Positions 26,928-34,888 of a stretch of DNA of 64,000 bases are shown here, piece after piece. The first letter of the stretch is position 1. Each line of letters begins with the position of its first letter. The notes under the pieces were generated by a model. The model was not told the origin of the DNA and ran no database searches. It worked only from the letters and a program-made list of their open reading frames with translations. Made by a program: the position numbers and the translations under genes. The stretch is from contig NZ_JAWMPX010000007.1 in the NCBI RefSeq assembly GCF_033101155.1, positions 143,144-207,143 of the forward strand, read 5' to 3'. This DNA is from Tropicimonas sp033101155 (lineage in GTDB: Bacteria; Pseudomonadota; Alphaproteobacteria; Rhodobacterales; Rhodobacteraceae).

Positions 26928-26985
26928 GAGAGTCTCCTTATTCGTCGTTGGTCTGGGATTTCGCAGCGAATTTGGGCGGCGTCAT

Positions 26986-27453
26986 GACGAAGAAGAGTCA
27001 AAAAACTTACATTTCCGCTCACGGAGGTTGCGGCGTGTTGGCCCAGTCGGTCGTGATGTCAGCACACGAGGGGCGGGCTACCCGCCTTCCGTCCCACGGA
27101 AATCCAGCCCGGGCAGGCTGGCGACGGGTTCCGATGCAAAGCACGCGGTCGGTGCGGCACATGCCGGGGCGAAGGCGGCGTCTAAATCCGAAGCGAGGAA
27201 AATATTATAAATTACAGTATGATATGGGTGTTTCGCAGGCCGGGTTGGGGCGTTCAAGGAAGACGCCAGACGACCTGTCACGGCAGATCGGTCCGACGCA
27301 CAATCTGCGGCGCGACGGATCGGGGCCTCCGGGGAACGCTCCCGGCATAGGCGAGATCCACGCCAAATTACCTAAAACTCGAAGAAGATCTTGCGCGGAT
27401 CAGCCAAACCTCTCGGCCACATACCCGATTGTGGCGCAAATGGTGCGGGCGAT
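26986..27453. other. Intergenic region, no gene supported
   Basis: About 470 bases upstream of the 48-aa gene and downstream of the DUF1045 stop. An AT-rich island at 27200-27230 contains TATAAT on the minus strand and could be a promoter for the small gene. Long open frames here translate to arginine-rich sequence without family features. Confidence 0.4.
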
Positions 27454-28143
27454 TCAGCCGGAGAGGGTGTAGCGATGCAAGTGGTGAAAACGACCGTCCT
27501 GACCTTCGCCGAAGAGACAGATTTCGCGGATGCGGAAGGGCCGCGGCAGGAGCGGCTGGATGACCGGGCGCAGGTGACCAGCAACGGCGTCGGCCTCGGT
27601 TGGGGACAGTTTGCCCGACAGTGTCAGGTGGAAGCGGAACTCTTCCATCACGTAGGGATGGCCCCATTGCTGGAGCAGTACCTCCTGACGCGGGGAGAGG
27701 CCTGCGGCGCGGCGTTGCTCCAGCTCGGTTTCCTCGGGAGCGGCGCGGAACCCGTCCAGCGCCTCGAGCACGCGGGCTGCGAGCAGGGCGATCTGCGTGG
27801 TGTCGCCTTCGGGGAGGAGCGCAAGGAAGGAGTCGAGTTTCGACAGCTTCAGCCCGTCAAGCAGAACGGGCGGCAGCGTCGCGGCGAGCGCTTCGGTGGC
27901 GTTGTGCAATTCGGACACGTCGAAGCCGGGTTTGAGCCGGAAGGGCGGTTTGAGCGTGCCATGAAAACCGTATTTGCGCGGTTCCCGGGTGATTTCGGCA
28001 ATCGGCATCGGCAGGCCGGGCAGGGCGGGATGTGCCATCTTGCGGCCAGAGCGCGGGTTCCAGCCGAGCCAGCTCGCGCCGAAATCGGCGAGGGGGCCAT
28101 CGGGGGGAGCATAATAGAGCGCGAAGCGTGTGAAACCGTCCAT
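27454..28143 (-). CDS. DUF1045 protein, 2H-phosphoesterase-like
   Basis: 229 aa. It contains two His-x-Thr motifs, KYGFHGTLKPPF near residue 60 and FRFHLTLSGKL near 170, the hallmark of 2H phosphoesterases. The N-terminus MDGFTRFALYYAPPDGPLADFGASWLGWN and overall length match DUF1045. Family members are often found with phosphonate (phn) genes, but none is visible here. It is on the same strand as soxSRT but separated from soxT by 164 bases. Confidence 0.8.
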   Translation of the reverse strand: MDGFTRFALYYAPPDGPLADFGASWLGWNPRSGRKMAHPALPGLPMPIAEITREPRKYGFHGTLKPPFRLKPGFDVSELHNATEALAATLPPVLLDGLKLSKLDSFLALLPEGDTTQIALLAARVLEALDGFRAAPEETELEQRRAAGLSPRQEVLLQQWGHPYVMEEFRFHLTLSGKLSPTEADAVAGHLRPVIQPLLPRPFRIREICLFGEGQDGRFHHLHRYTLSG

Positions 28144-28307
28144 GGCGAGCCTCCTTCAGCGCGGTTAGCATATTGGCGACCGCACCGCGAGAGGCAACAC
28201 ATGGGAAGGGCCTTTCCGGGGCCGTCTTCCTGTTCGGTGGGCGCGGCGGACGGGGGGGCAGGGTTCCATGCGGCGGAAAGGCTCGTCCGGGCCTCCGGCG
28301 CCAGGGT

Positions 28308-29363
28308 TCAGAGCGTCGCAAAGCCTTGTATCAACTGGCGCAGGCCGAGCCAGGCGCCGAGCATGATGGCGCCAAGGGTCAGGGGCGCGGAGAAGGCGAG
28401 CAGGGAAAAGGCCGAGAGGCCCTGACCGACGGAGCAGCCAATGGCGATGGCGCCGCCGAACCCCATCAGCACCGCGCCGGCGATCTGGCGCCGTAGCTCG
28501 CGCGGATCCTCGCAGGCCTCCCAGCGGAAATGCCCGCGCCGGAGCGAGCCGATACAGGCGCCGCAGAGCACGCCGGCGACCGAGCCGACGCCGAAATTCA
28601 GCTCCATGCCGGAGGCGAGCATTGCGTAAAGGACGGTGTCGCCGAGTGGCGCCGAGAAGGTGTGGCTCTCGACGGGGACTGCGTCGAAAGACCGTTCGGC
28701 GACAAATGCAGTGGCGGCCCAGCCAGCGGCGATGGAGGCGCCGACGATGCAGGCCCAGAAAACCGCGTCAGGCTCGGCGCGCATCCGGGCAGGTGCGAGG
28801 GCGGCGGCGAGGATGAGCGCGCCGATGGCGAGGCCGAGATGGATTGGGGAGAGGCCGGTGGCGCTGGCGAGCAGGTGGGCAAAGCCGGCTGGGGCGTCCG
28901 TGCCGAGAAGCCCGTCCGGGAAGAGCCGGACACGCAAGGCGGCGAAGGGGCCGGAGATCACCGAATAGGCGGCGATGGCCATGACCAGCACGATGACGAA
29001 GGCGCGCAGATCGCCGCCGCCGACGCGGGCGAGCACGCCGTAGCCGCAATTGCCGGCCAGCGCCATGCCATAGCCGAAGACCAGCCCGCCGAGGATATGA
29101 GCGACCGGGTTCCAGCCATTGTTGAGATAGAAACTGTCGGAGAGATCAAGCAGCCCGCTGCCCGCGAGGCCGAAGGCGCCGAGCACGGCGATTCCGATGG
29201 CGATGGCCCACATGCGCAGGCGGATATCGGAGCCGCCATAAAGCGCGTCCTCAATGGCGCCGAGGGTGCAGAAACGCCCGAAGCGAGCCGCGAGCCCAAG
29301 CCCCAACCCGCCGATGAACCCAAGTATGGCCACGAGCGTGGCGTCTCCCACAAGCTCGCCCAT
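28308..29363 (-). CDS. soxT: YeeE/YedE-family sulfur transporter (SoxT-like)
   Basis: 351-aa membrane protein with about nine or ten hydrophobic helices. Conserved cysteine-containing motifs are RFGRFCTLGA, GYGMALAGNCGYGVLARVGGGDLRA, and AIGCSVGQGLSAFSLLA. These match the YeeE/YedE family, in which TsuA moves thiosulfate. It follows soxR by 60 bases in the minus-strand soxSRT unit, so it probably imports a sulfur compound, perhaps an inducer for SoxR or sulfur for assimilation. The transported species is inference. Confidence 0.85.
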   Translation of the reverse strand: MGELVGDATLVAILGFIGGLGLGLAARFGRFCTLGAIEDALYGGSDIRLRMWAIAIGIAVLGAFGLAGSGLLDLSDSFYLNNGWNPVAHILGGLVFGYGMALAGNCGYGVLARVGGGDLRAFVIVLVMAIAAYSVISGPFAALRVRLFPDGLLGTDAPAGFAHLLASATGLSPIHLGLAIGALILAAALAPARMRAEPDAVFWACIVGASIAAGWAATAFVAERSFDAVPVESHTFSAPLGDTVLYAMLASGMELNFGVGSVAGVLCGACIGSLRRGHFRWEACEDPRELRRQIAGAVLMGFGGAIAIGCSVGQGLSAFSLLAFSAPLTLGAIMLGAWLGLRQLIQGFATL

Positions 29364-29423
29364 GCGCAGCCCTCCCCAAGCTGGCTGGCCCGGGGGATGC
29401 GCGTGTCGCGCGTCTCTACCGGC

Positions 29424-29798
29424 TCAGCAGGCGTCGCTGTCCTTGCAGAACAGCTCGTAAACGACTTCGAGTATCTTGCGCGGCCGTTCGTCGGTCAAGG
29501 AGTAGTAGATCGTCTTGCCATCACGGCGCGGCGTGACCAACCCTTCGAGCCGCAGCCGCGAGAGCTGCTGGCTCACAGCAGCCTGGCGCGCGGAGAGGAG
29601 CCGCTCCAGCTCGGTCACCGACTTTTCGCCGGAAACGAGGTGGCAGAGGATCATCAGCCGTCCCTCATGGCTGATCGCCTTGAGGAAATTGCTGGCCTGG
29701 GTGGCCTTGGTCACGATCCGGTCGATCTCTTCTTGCGATGTCCCGTCGTCGATGACCGGGAGTATCGTCTCGAACTCCTGCGCTGTCAGGTCTTCCAT
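29424..29798 (-). CDS. soxR: ArsR-family sulfur-responsive repressor
   Basis: 124-aa winged-helix repressor. The DNA-binding helix is LSARQAAVSQQLSRLRLEGLV (residues about 68-88), followed by a beta wing (RRDGKTIYYSL). Cys52 (MILCHL) and Cys118 (ELFCKD) are placed like the two redox cysteines of the SqrR/BigR persulfide sensors; Cys124 is the last residue. It should release DNA when reactive sulfur crosslinks the pair. The start at 29798 is chosen because the longer open frame (to 29915) adds non-family sequence. A matching operator lies upstream of soxX (32443-32458). Confidence 0.9.
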   Translation of the reverse strand: MEDLTAQEFETILPVIDDGTSQEEIDRIVTKATQASNFLKAISHEGRLMILCHLVSGEKSVTELERLLSARQAAVSQQLSRLRLEGLVTPRRDGKTIYYSLTDERPRKILEVVYELFCKDSDAC

Positions 29799-29956
29799 AA
29801 TACATCCATAGCATTCACGACGCGCCCGTCGCATCCAGAGGGGCCGCTTGCAAGCAAAACCCCAGATTTTCGGCCGAAAAGGCCCTGAATGAGGCCGCTG
29901 CGCAACGCACCGCACCCTCAGCGATCTCCCCTCGAATCCGATCCCGGCAGCCGTTC

Positions 29957-30340
29957 TCAGGACGGCACACCGTAATCGGTCAAGTCCCGGAGCATGCGGT
30001 CCAGCAGGCCCCAGAAAAAGTCCTCGCCCGGATATCCTTCCAGACGACCCAGTTCCGCGCCCACCCCATCAACGAGCACGAATGTCGGGGTGAAACTCAC
30101 CCGACGTGTCAGCGAGAGCTTTTCCATCTCGTCGCCGCCTAGTTCCACGCGACGCAGGGGCGCATAGGCGCCTTCCTCGGTCTTCGGGTAGATCGGGCCG
30201 ATCTCTGCATTCCAGCGGGCGCAGTAGTGGCATCCCGCCTGTTCCACCATCACGAGCTCCACGGCCAAGGCCGGCCCGCAAAACAGGCCGAAGGCGATCC
30301 CGGCCAAGGCCGGGCGCAGATTTCTTGCAATGGAAGGCAT
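29957..30340 (-). CDS. soxS: Periplasmic thioredoxin-like protein SoxS
   Basis: 127 aa with a signal peptide (MPSIARNLRPALAGIAFGLFCGPALA). The redox motif is CHYC (VEQAGCHYCARWNAEIG), followed by the cis-Pro segment RVSFTPTFVLVD. In Paracoccus-type clusters, SoxS keeps SoxY reactive by reducing its thiol. The start is placed at 30340 because the longer frame crosses the shared sox promoter region. It is divergent from soxV with only 71 bases between starts, and is the first gene of soxSRT. Confidence 0.9.
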   Translation of the reverse strand: MPSIARNLRPALAGIAFGLFCGPALAVELVMVEQAGCHYCARWNAEIGPIYPKTEEGAYAPLRRVELGGDEMEKLSLTRRVSFTPTFVLVDGVGAELGRLEGYPGEDFFWGLLDRMLRDLTDYGVPS

Positions 30341-30411
30341 ACTCGTCCGATTGACTGTCGCGCTTCCCCCAACATAATCTGAATGTGTGAATAGGACAAG
30401 GGGAGGGCACA

Positions 30412-31146
30412 ATGCCCGAAATCAGTTGGGCGGGGGCCGCTTTGGCCGGGCTGTTGTCGTTTCTGTCGCCCTGTATCCTGCCAATCGTACCCTTCTACCT
30501 GTCCTATATGGCCGGAACGGGGATGAACCAGATCACGGCGGAGGGCGAGGTTCCGCCCGATATACGCCGGCGCGCGGTGATCTCGTCGATCTTCTTCTCG
30601 GCCGGAATTCTTACGATATTCATGGCGCTTGGCGCGTCGGCCTCGGCCTTCGGGCAGTTGATCGGACAGTCCATGGATATCCTGCGCTTCGTCGCGGCGG
30701 CGATCATCATCGCCATGGGGCTGCATTTTCTCGGCGTGATCCGGATCGGCTTTCTCTATCGACAATTCCGCGCCGAGGCGGGGGATACCTCCAATGTCTC
30801 GGTCCTGGGCGCCTATGTGATCGGGCTCGCCTTCGCCTTTGGCTGGACGCCCTGTGTCGGGCCGGTACTGGCCGCGATTCTCATGACAGTGGCGATGGAT
30901 GGCGGTGGGATCGGGCAAGGCGTCGGGATGCTGCTGGTCTATGGCATCGGCATGACCGCCCCCTTCGTGCTCGCGGCCTTTTTCATCGGTCCCTTCATGC
31001 GTTGGATGAAGGGGTTTCGAAAGCACCTGCCGATGGTCGAGAAGGCTATGGGTGTGCTCCTTGTGTTGTTTGGGCTGTTGATCGGCACGGACTCGGTTAA
31101 CCTTGTTGCCGAGTGGATGTTGAAATTCATGCCCACGATCGGCTGA
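30412..31146 (+). CDS. soxV: CcdA-type thiol electron transporter SoxV
   Basis: 244-aa inner-membrane protein with six hydrophobic helices. It carries reducing equivalents from cytoplasmic thioredoxin to periplasmic SoxW. Paired cysteine motifs LLSFLSPCILPIVPFYLSY (residue about 21) and FAFGWTPCVGPVLAAIL (about 147) are those of CcdA/DsbD-beta. First gene of the plus-strand sox operon. The short divergent region to soxS contains two TGAAT half-sites (30380-30392) resembling half of the SoxR site. Confidence 0.93.
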   Translation: MPEISWAGAALAGLLSFLSPCILPIVPFYLSYMAGTGMNQITAEGEVPPDIRRRAVISSIFFSAGILTIFMALGASASAFGQLIGQSMDILRFVAAAIIIAMGLHFLGVIRIGFLYRQFRAEAGDTSNVSVLGAYVIGLAFAFGWTPCVGPVLAAILMTVAMDGGGIGQGVGMLLVYGIGMTAPFVLAAFFIGPFMRWMKGFRKHLPMVEKAMGVLLVLFGLLIGTDSVNLVAEWMLKFMPTIG

Positions 31147-31181
31147 GCCGACGCCCGGGCGAAGGTTTGGAGAGAAAAGAC

Positions 31182-31697
31182 ATGGGAATGCGTATTCTGG
31201 CCGCTGTGGCGGCACTGTTCCTGGCGGTAGCGCCTGGTTACGCGGAGGTTGGCGCGGACGGGTTGCATGATGCGCCCTGGATCCGGGAGACCTCGATGGA
31301 TCTTGCCGCCGACCTTGCTGCCGCAAACGCGGAGGGCAAGCGGTTGATGCTGATCTTCGAACAGCGGGGCTGCCTCTATTGCACGCGGATGCATGAGAAG
31401 GTGTTCTCGCGCCCGAAGATCGCGCGCTATCTCAACGAAAACTACTATGTCGTGCAGATCAATTTCAAAGGCGACAAGCCGGTCACCGATTTCGACGGCG
31501 ACCGGCGCAGCGAGCGCCAGATCTCGCGAAAATGGGGGATATTGCTGACCCCGACGATCCTGTTCGTCGACACGCAGGTGCCCGCGGGTGGGACCCTGTC
31601 GCAGGGCGTGGTCGCGGTCATCCCGGGCGCAGTCTCGGCCAAGCAGACGCTGGACATGCTCGAATGGGTTCGCCGCGAGGGCTACAAGGGCGGCTGA
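31182..31697 (+). CDS. soxW: Periplasmic thioredoxin SoxW, first copy
   Basis: 171 aa with a signal peptide (MGMRILAAVAALFLAVAPGYA). Thioredoxin motif CLYC lies within FEQRGCLYCTRMHEKVFSRPKI, and the cis-Pro strand is KWGILLTPTILFVD. It receives electrons from SoxV. The start at 31182 begins the signal peptide; a longer frame overlaps soxV. It is followed 84 bases later by a close paralogue, so this cluster carries a tandem SoxW pair. Confidence 0.88.
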   Translation: MGMRILAAVAALFLAVAPGYAEVGADGLHDAPWIRETSMDLAADLAAANAEGKRLMLIFEQRGCLYCTRMHEKVFSRPKIARYLNENYYVVQINFKGDKPVTDFDGDRRSERQISRKWGILLTPTILFVDTQVPAGGTLSQGVVAVIPGAVSAKQTLDMLEWVRREGYKGG

Positions 31698-31781
31698 TCG
31701 CGGACGGGCGCGGGACGGGGCGCCGGATTTCAGGCCCGTGGGCCAAGAGGGGCCTGCGGGCGCAGTACTGGGGAGGAAGAC

Positions 31782-32354
31782 ATGTTGAAGAAGGTTCTGG
31801 GCGCGCTGATCGCGCTGTGTCTGGCCGCACCGCTGGCGGTCGCGGAGATCGGCGAGGACGGGCTGCACAAGGCCGACTGGATGCGCGACACGTTCAAGGA
31901 TCTGGCCGAGGATCTCGAGGAGGCCAATGCGGAAGGCAAACGGCTGATGCTGATCTTCGAACAGCGTGGCTGCATCTATTGCAAACAGATGCACGAAGAA
32001 GTCTTCGTGCGCCCCGAGATCGCGGCCTATCTCGAGGAGAATTTCTTCGTCGTGCAGATGAATCTCTACGGCGATACCGAGGTGACCGATTTCGACGGCG
32101 ATACCCGAACCGAGAAGCAGATGGCGCGGAAATGGGGAATCATGTTCACCCCGTCGATTCTCTTCCTGGGCGAAAAAGTGCCCGAGGGGGCGGCCGCGAC
32201 TCAGGCGGCGGTTGCCATCATGCCCGGCGCCTTCAAGGCCGGCACCACGCTGGACATGCTCACTTGGGTGCGTGAGAAGCTCTATGAGAGCGATGGCGAG
32301 GACGCCGAGTTTCAGCGATATCACGCTCGAAAGATCGCTGAACGCGCTGGTTAA
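31782..32354 (+). CDS. soxW: Periplasmic thioredoxin SoxW, second copy
   Basis: 190 aa with a signal peptide (MLKKVLGALIALCLAAPLAVA). The motif is CIYC, and the segment NAEGKRLMLIFEQRGC is identical to the first copy. The cis-Pro segment is KWGIMFTPSILFL. The C-terminus is about 20 residues longer and charged (ESDGEDAEFQRYHARKIAERAG). The strong similarity shows gene duplication, with divergence in the CxxC dipeptide (IY versus LY). It is separated from soxX by 200 bases that hold the SoxR operator. Confidence 0.88.
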   Translation: MLKKVLGALIALCLAAPLAVAEIGEDGLHKADWMRDTFKDLAEDLEEANAEGKRLMLIFEQRGCIYCKQMHEEVFVRPEIAAYLEENFFVVQMNLYGDTEVTDFDGDTRTEKQMARKWGIMFTPSILFLGEKVPEGAAATQAAVAIMPGAFKAGTTLDMLTWVREKLYESDGEDAEFQRYHARKIAERAG

Positions 32355-32442
32355 TAGCGCTTTTGGGATGTTTTTGGCGGTACGGCGCAACATTTGAAAC
32401 GGTGATGCGCCGCCATCGTAACTATCCTGATGCGCAATCAGA

Positions 32443-32458
32443 ATTCAGATAGATGAAT
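32443..32458. promoter_or_regulatory. Candidate SoxR operator upstream of soxX
   Basis: ATTC (32443-32446), eight bases, then GAAT (32455-32458). The flanking A/T extends each arm by one base or more. This matches the ATTC-N8-GAAT pattern I recall for the homologous SqrR repressor of Rhodobacter. It lies about 100 bases before soxX in a 199-bp intergenic region, with TTGCCT (32465-32470) and TACGGT (32489-32494) downstream as weak promoter boxes. Confidence 0.65.
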
Positions 32459-32553
32459 TTGTTGTTGCCTTCGCGGAAATCCGTGCGCTACGGTATGCCG
32501 AGCGGACGGAGGAACATCGCAGCCAACGCGAATGCGTCGCTACGGGAGGACAT

Positions 32554-33036
32554 ATGAAACGTGCTATTTCCGCGGCTCTTGCCGCATTCATTCTTGTGCC
32601 AATGGCCCATGCCGAGGCCGTCGCGCCGGGCGATGTCGCCTATGACGAATATGGCGCCGTGGCCGCCTCGCTGTCTGGTCAGCCCGGCAGCGCGGAGGAA
32701 GGGGCCGCTGCCTTCGGCTCCAAGTCCATCGGCAATTGTGTCTCCTGCCACGAGGTGACGGCGCTCAGCGATGTGCCGTTCCCGGGCAATGTCGGCCCCT
32801 CGCTTGACGGCGTGGCCGATCGTTGGAGCGAAGCCGAGATTCGCGGCATCGTCGCCAATGCCAAGAAGACCTATGACGGCACGATTATGCCGGCCTTCTA
32901 CAAGGTCGATGGCTTCACCCGTCCGGGCAATGCCTACACGGGCAAGAGCATCGCTCCCGAAGAGATCACGCCGCTTCTGAGCGCGCAGCAGATCGAGGAC
33001 CTCGTCGCGTTCCTCGTGACGCTGAAGGAAGAATAA
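32554..33036 (+). CDS. soxX: Monohaem cytochrome SoxX
   Basis: 160 aa with a signal peptide (MKRAISAALAAFILVPMAHA). One haem motif is CVSCH at residues 62-66. The likely distal ligand is Met112 in DGTIMPAFY. With SoxA it forms the SoxAX complex, which oxidatively couples thiosulfate to the SoxY cysteine. First gene after the SoxR operator, so it probably begins the main structural transcript soxXYZA(BCDEF). Confidence 0.96.
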   Translation: MKRAISAALAAFILVPMAHAEAVAPGDVAYDEYGAVAASLSGQPGSAEEGAAAFGSKSIGNCVSCHEVTALSDVPFPGNVGPSLDGVADRWSEAEIRGIVANAKKTYDGTIMPAFYKVDGFTRPGNAYTGKSIAPEEITPLLSAQQIEDLVAFLVTLKEE

Positions 33037-33083
33037 CAACGCAATCGGACCCGGTGACGGGTCCGGAAACCAAGGAGAGAGAG

Positions 33084-33500
33084 ATGAATTTCTCACGACG
33101 CGAGACGCTGGCCCTCGGCCTTGGCGCCGCCGCGATGGGCTTCATGCCCTTCCGCGTGAACGCCGCCGTCGAGGATAGCATTGCCGCCTTTACCGGTGGT
33201 GCAGAAGCAGGCGAGGGTGGTCTGACGCTCACCGCTCCAGAGATCGCCGAGAACGGCAACACGGTTCCGATCGGGGTCGATGCGCCGGGCGCAGTTGCGA
33301 TCCTCGTGCTGGCCTCCGGCAACCCGACCCCGGGTGTGGCCGAGTTCAAGTTCGGCGAGATGGCGGCCTCCCAGGCCGCTTCGACCCGCATTCGCCTCGC
33401 CGGCACGCAGGACGTGCTTGCCATCGCCAAGATGGCCGACGGCTCTTTCGTCAAGGCGTCCTCGACCGTGAAGGTCACCATTGGCGGCTGCGGCGGCTAA
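33084..33500 (+). CDS. soxY: Sulfur carrier protein SoxY
   Basis: 138 aa. It carries the pathway intermediates covalently on the cysteine of its C-terminal swinging arm, here TIGGCGG ending the protein. The N-terminus NFSRRETLALGLGAAAMGF is a twin-arginine signal, as SoxY is exported folded together with SoxZ. The start at 33084 follows AAGGAGAGAG. Directly upstream of soxZ. Confidence 0.97.
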   Translation: MNFSRRETLALGLGAAAMGFMPFRVNAAVEDSIAAFTGGAEAGEGGLTLTAPEIAENGNTVPIGVDAPGAVAILVLASGNPTPGVAEFKFGEMAASQAASTRIRLAGTQDVLAIAKMADGSFVKASSTVKVTIGGCGG

Positions 33501-33524
33501 GCATCAGATTCAGGAGACAAGACT

Positions 33525-33854
33525 ATGGCAGATGGTGTTAAGCCCCGCGTGAAAGTCCCGAAAAAGGCAGCCGCTGGCGATACGATCACGATCAAGACCC
33601 TGATTTCGCACAAGATGGAATCCGGTCAGCGCAAGGGCAAGGACGGCAACCTGATCCCGCGCTCGATCATCAATCGCTTTACCTGCGAGTTCAACGGCAA
33701 GTCGGTCATCGACGTGACGATGGAGCCGGCGATCTCGACCAACCCGTATGTCGAATTCGACTCGATGGTACCGGAAGCCGGGGAATTCAAGTTCACCTGG
33801 TATGATGATGACGGCGATGTCTACGAGACCGCCAAGCAGATCGCGATCGGCTGA
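33525..33854 (+). CDS. soxZ: Sulfur carrier partner SoxZ
   Basis: 109 aa with no signal peptide, so it is exported as a passenger of Tat-dependent SoxY. Family segments are KTLISHKMESGQRK, IPRSIINRFTCEFNG and GEFKFTWYDDDGDVYE. It forms the immunoglobulin-like heterodimer SoxYZ. It starts 24 bases after soxY with a normal ribosome-binding site (CAGGAGAC). Confidence 0.97.
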   Translation: MADGVKPRVKVPKKAAAGDTITIKTLISHKMESGQRKGKDGNLIPRSIINRFTCEFNGKSVIDVTMEPAISTNPYVEFDSMVPEAGEFKFTWYDDDGDVYETAKQIAIG

Positions 33855-33937
33855 TCTCGCTCCTTTGGGGCGCTGAAGGACTGCCCGTTCCGGCAACCGA
33901 ACGACCGGGGCGGGCTCACCCACAGGGAGGACACGAG

Positions 33938-34789
33938 ATGAAATTCAAGGCAATGACGGCGCTGGCTGGCGCGCTTGCCCTTTCCGCCGGTTTCGCCGCG
34001 GCCGATGCCGATGACGACACGCTCACGATCAATGAGGAGATCGAGATCGTGACCAAGACGGATGCGCCAGAGTATATCGACGGGCTCAGCGAGCTGATTT
34101 CGGGATGGCATTTCCGCTCCGACGAGACACAGCAGCTGGAGATGGACGATTTCGACAACCCGGGCATGCTCGGTGTCGAGGCGGCGATGGACTCCTGGGC
34201 GATGGCCGAGGGCTCGGAAGGCAAGTCCTGCGCGGATTGCCATGAGAGTGCTGAGGAAACCATGGTCGGCGTCCGCACGGTCTATCCCAAGTGGAACGAC
34301 GCCGCCGAAGCCGTCTGGACGCTGGAAATGGCGATCAATGGCTGCCGCACCGAGCGCATGGGCGCGGAGGCGTGGAAATACGACGGAGCGGACATCACCA
34401 ACATGGTGGCGCTGATCTCGTCGGTCTCGCGCGGCATGCCGATGAGCGTGGCCGTTGATGGCCCGGCCGAAGCGACCTGGGAGGAGGGCAAGGAGCTCTA
34501 CTACACCCGCACCGGCCAGCTCGAGTTGTCCTGCGCCAATTGTCACGAGGACAATTACGGTAACATGATCCGCGCCGACCATCTCAGCCAGGGTCATACC
34601 AACGGGTTCCCGGCCTACCGGCTGAAGAATGCCAAGCTGAACTCGGTCCATGCCCGCTTCAAGGGCTGCGTGCGCGACACCCGCGCCGAGACCTACGCGC
34701 CGGGCAGCCCCGAATTCGTGGCGCTTGAACTCTATGTTGCATCCCGCGGCAACGGTCTGTCTGTCGAAGGCCCGTCCGTTCGTAACTAA
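33938..34789 (+). CDS. soxA: Dihaem cytochrome SoxA
   Basis: 283 aa with a signal peptide (MKFKAMTALAGALALSAGFAAA). Two haem motifs are CADCH (residues 98-102) and CANCH (199-203), so this is the two-haem type found in alphaproteobacteria. Cys136 (INGCRTE) is the probable ligand of haem 1. Cys244 (ARFKGCVRD) is the persulfide-modified ligand of the active-site haem. It catalyses thiosulfate conjugation to SoxYZ with SoxX. A strong terminator-like hairpin lies 10 bases after its stop, before soxB. Confidence 0.96.
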   Translation: MKFKAMTALAGALALSAGFAAADADDDTLTINEEIEIVTKTDAPEYIDGLSELISGWHFRSDETQQLEMDDFDNPGMLGVEAAMDSWAMAEGSEGKSCADCHESAEETMVGVRTVYPKWNDAAEAVWTLEMAINGCRTERMGAEAWKYDGADITNMVALISSVSRGMPMSVAVDGPAEATWEEGKELYYTRTGQLELSCANCHEDNYGNMIRADHLSQGHTNGFPAYRLKNAKLNSVHARFKGCVRDTRAETYAPGSPEFVALELYVASRGNGLSVEGPSVRN

Positions 34790-34799
34790 GTGAAGTATG

Positions 34800-34829
34800 C
34801 CCCGCAAGGCTTTGGCCTTGCGGGGTTTT
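34800..34829 (+). terminator. Terminator-like hairpin between soxA and soxB
   Basis: Perfect 11-bp stem CCCCGCAAGGC (34800-34810) / GCCTTGCGGGG (34815-34825), a TTTG loop and four T (34826-34829). It is located inside the sox gene cluster, so it should reduce read-through into soxBCDEF, or those genes have their own promoter in 34830-34880. Confidence 0.85.
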
Positions 34830-34888
34830 CTGTGAGTAGATTCATTCAATAAACCGCATATGTTGGCGGTAACAGAGGACGGATACGC

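Noticed and set aside
26948..27472. 174-codon plus-strand open frame in the gap before DUF1045
   Set aside because: The translation is Arg/Pro-rich, there is no ribosome-binding site, and the frame ends antisense to the DUF1045 C-terminus.
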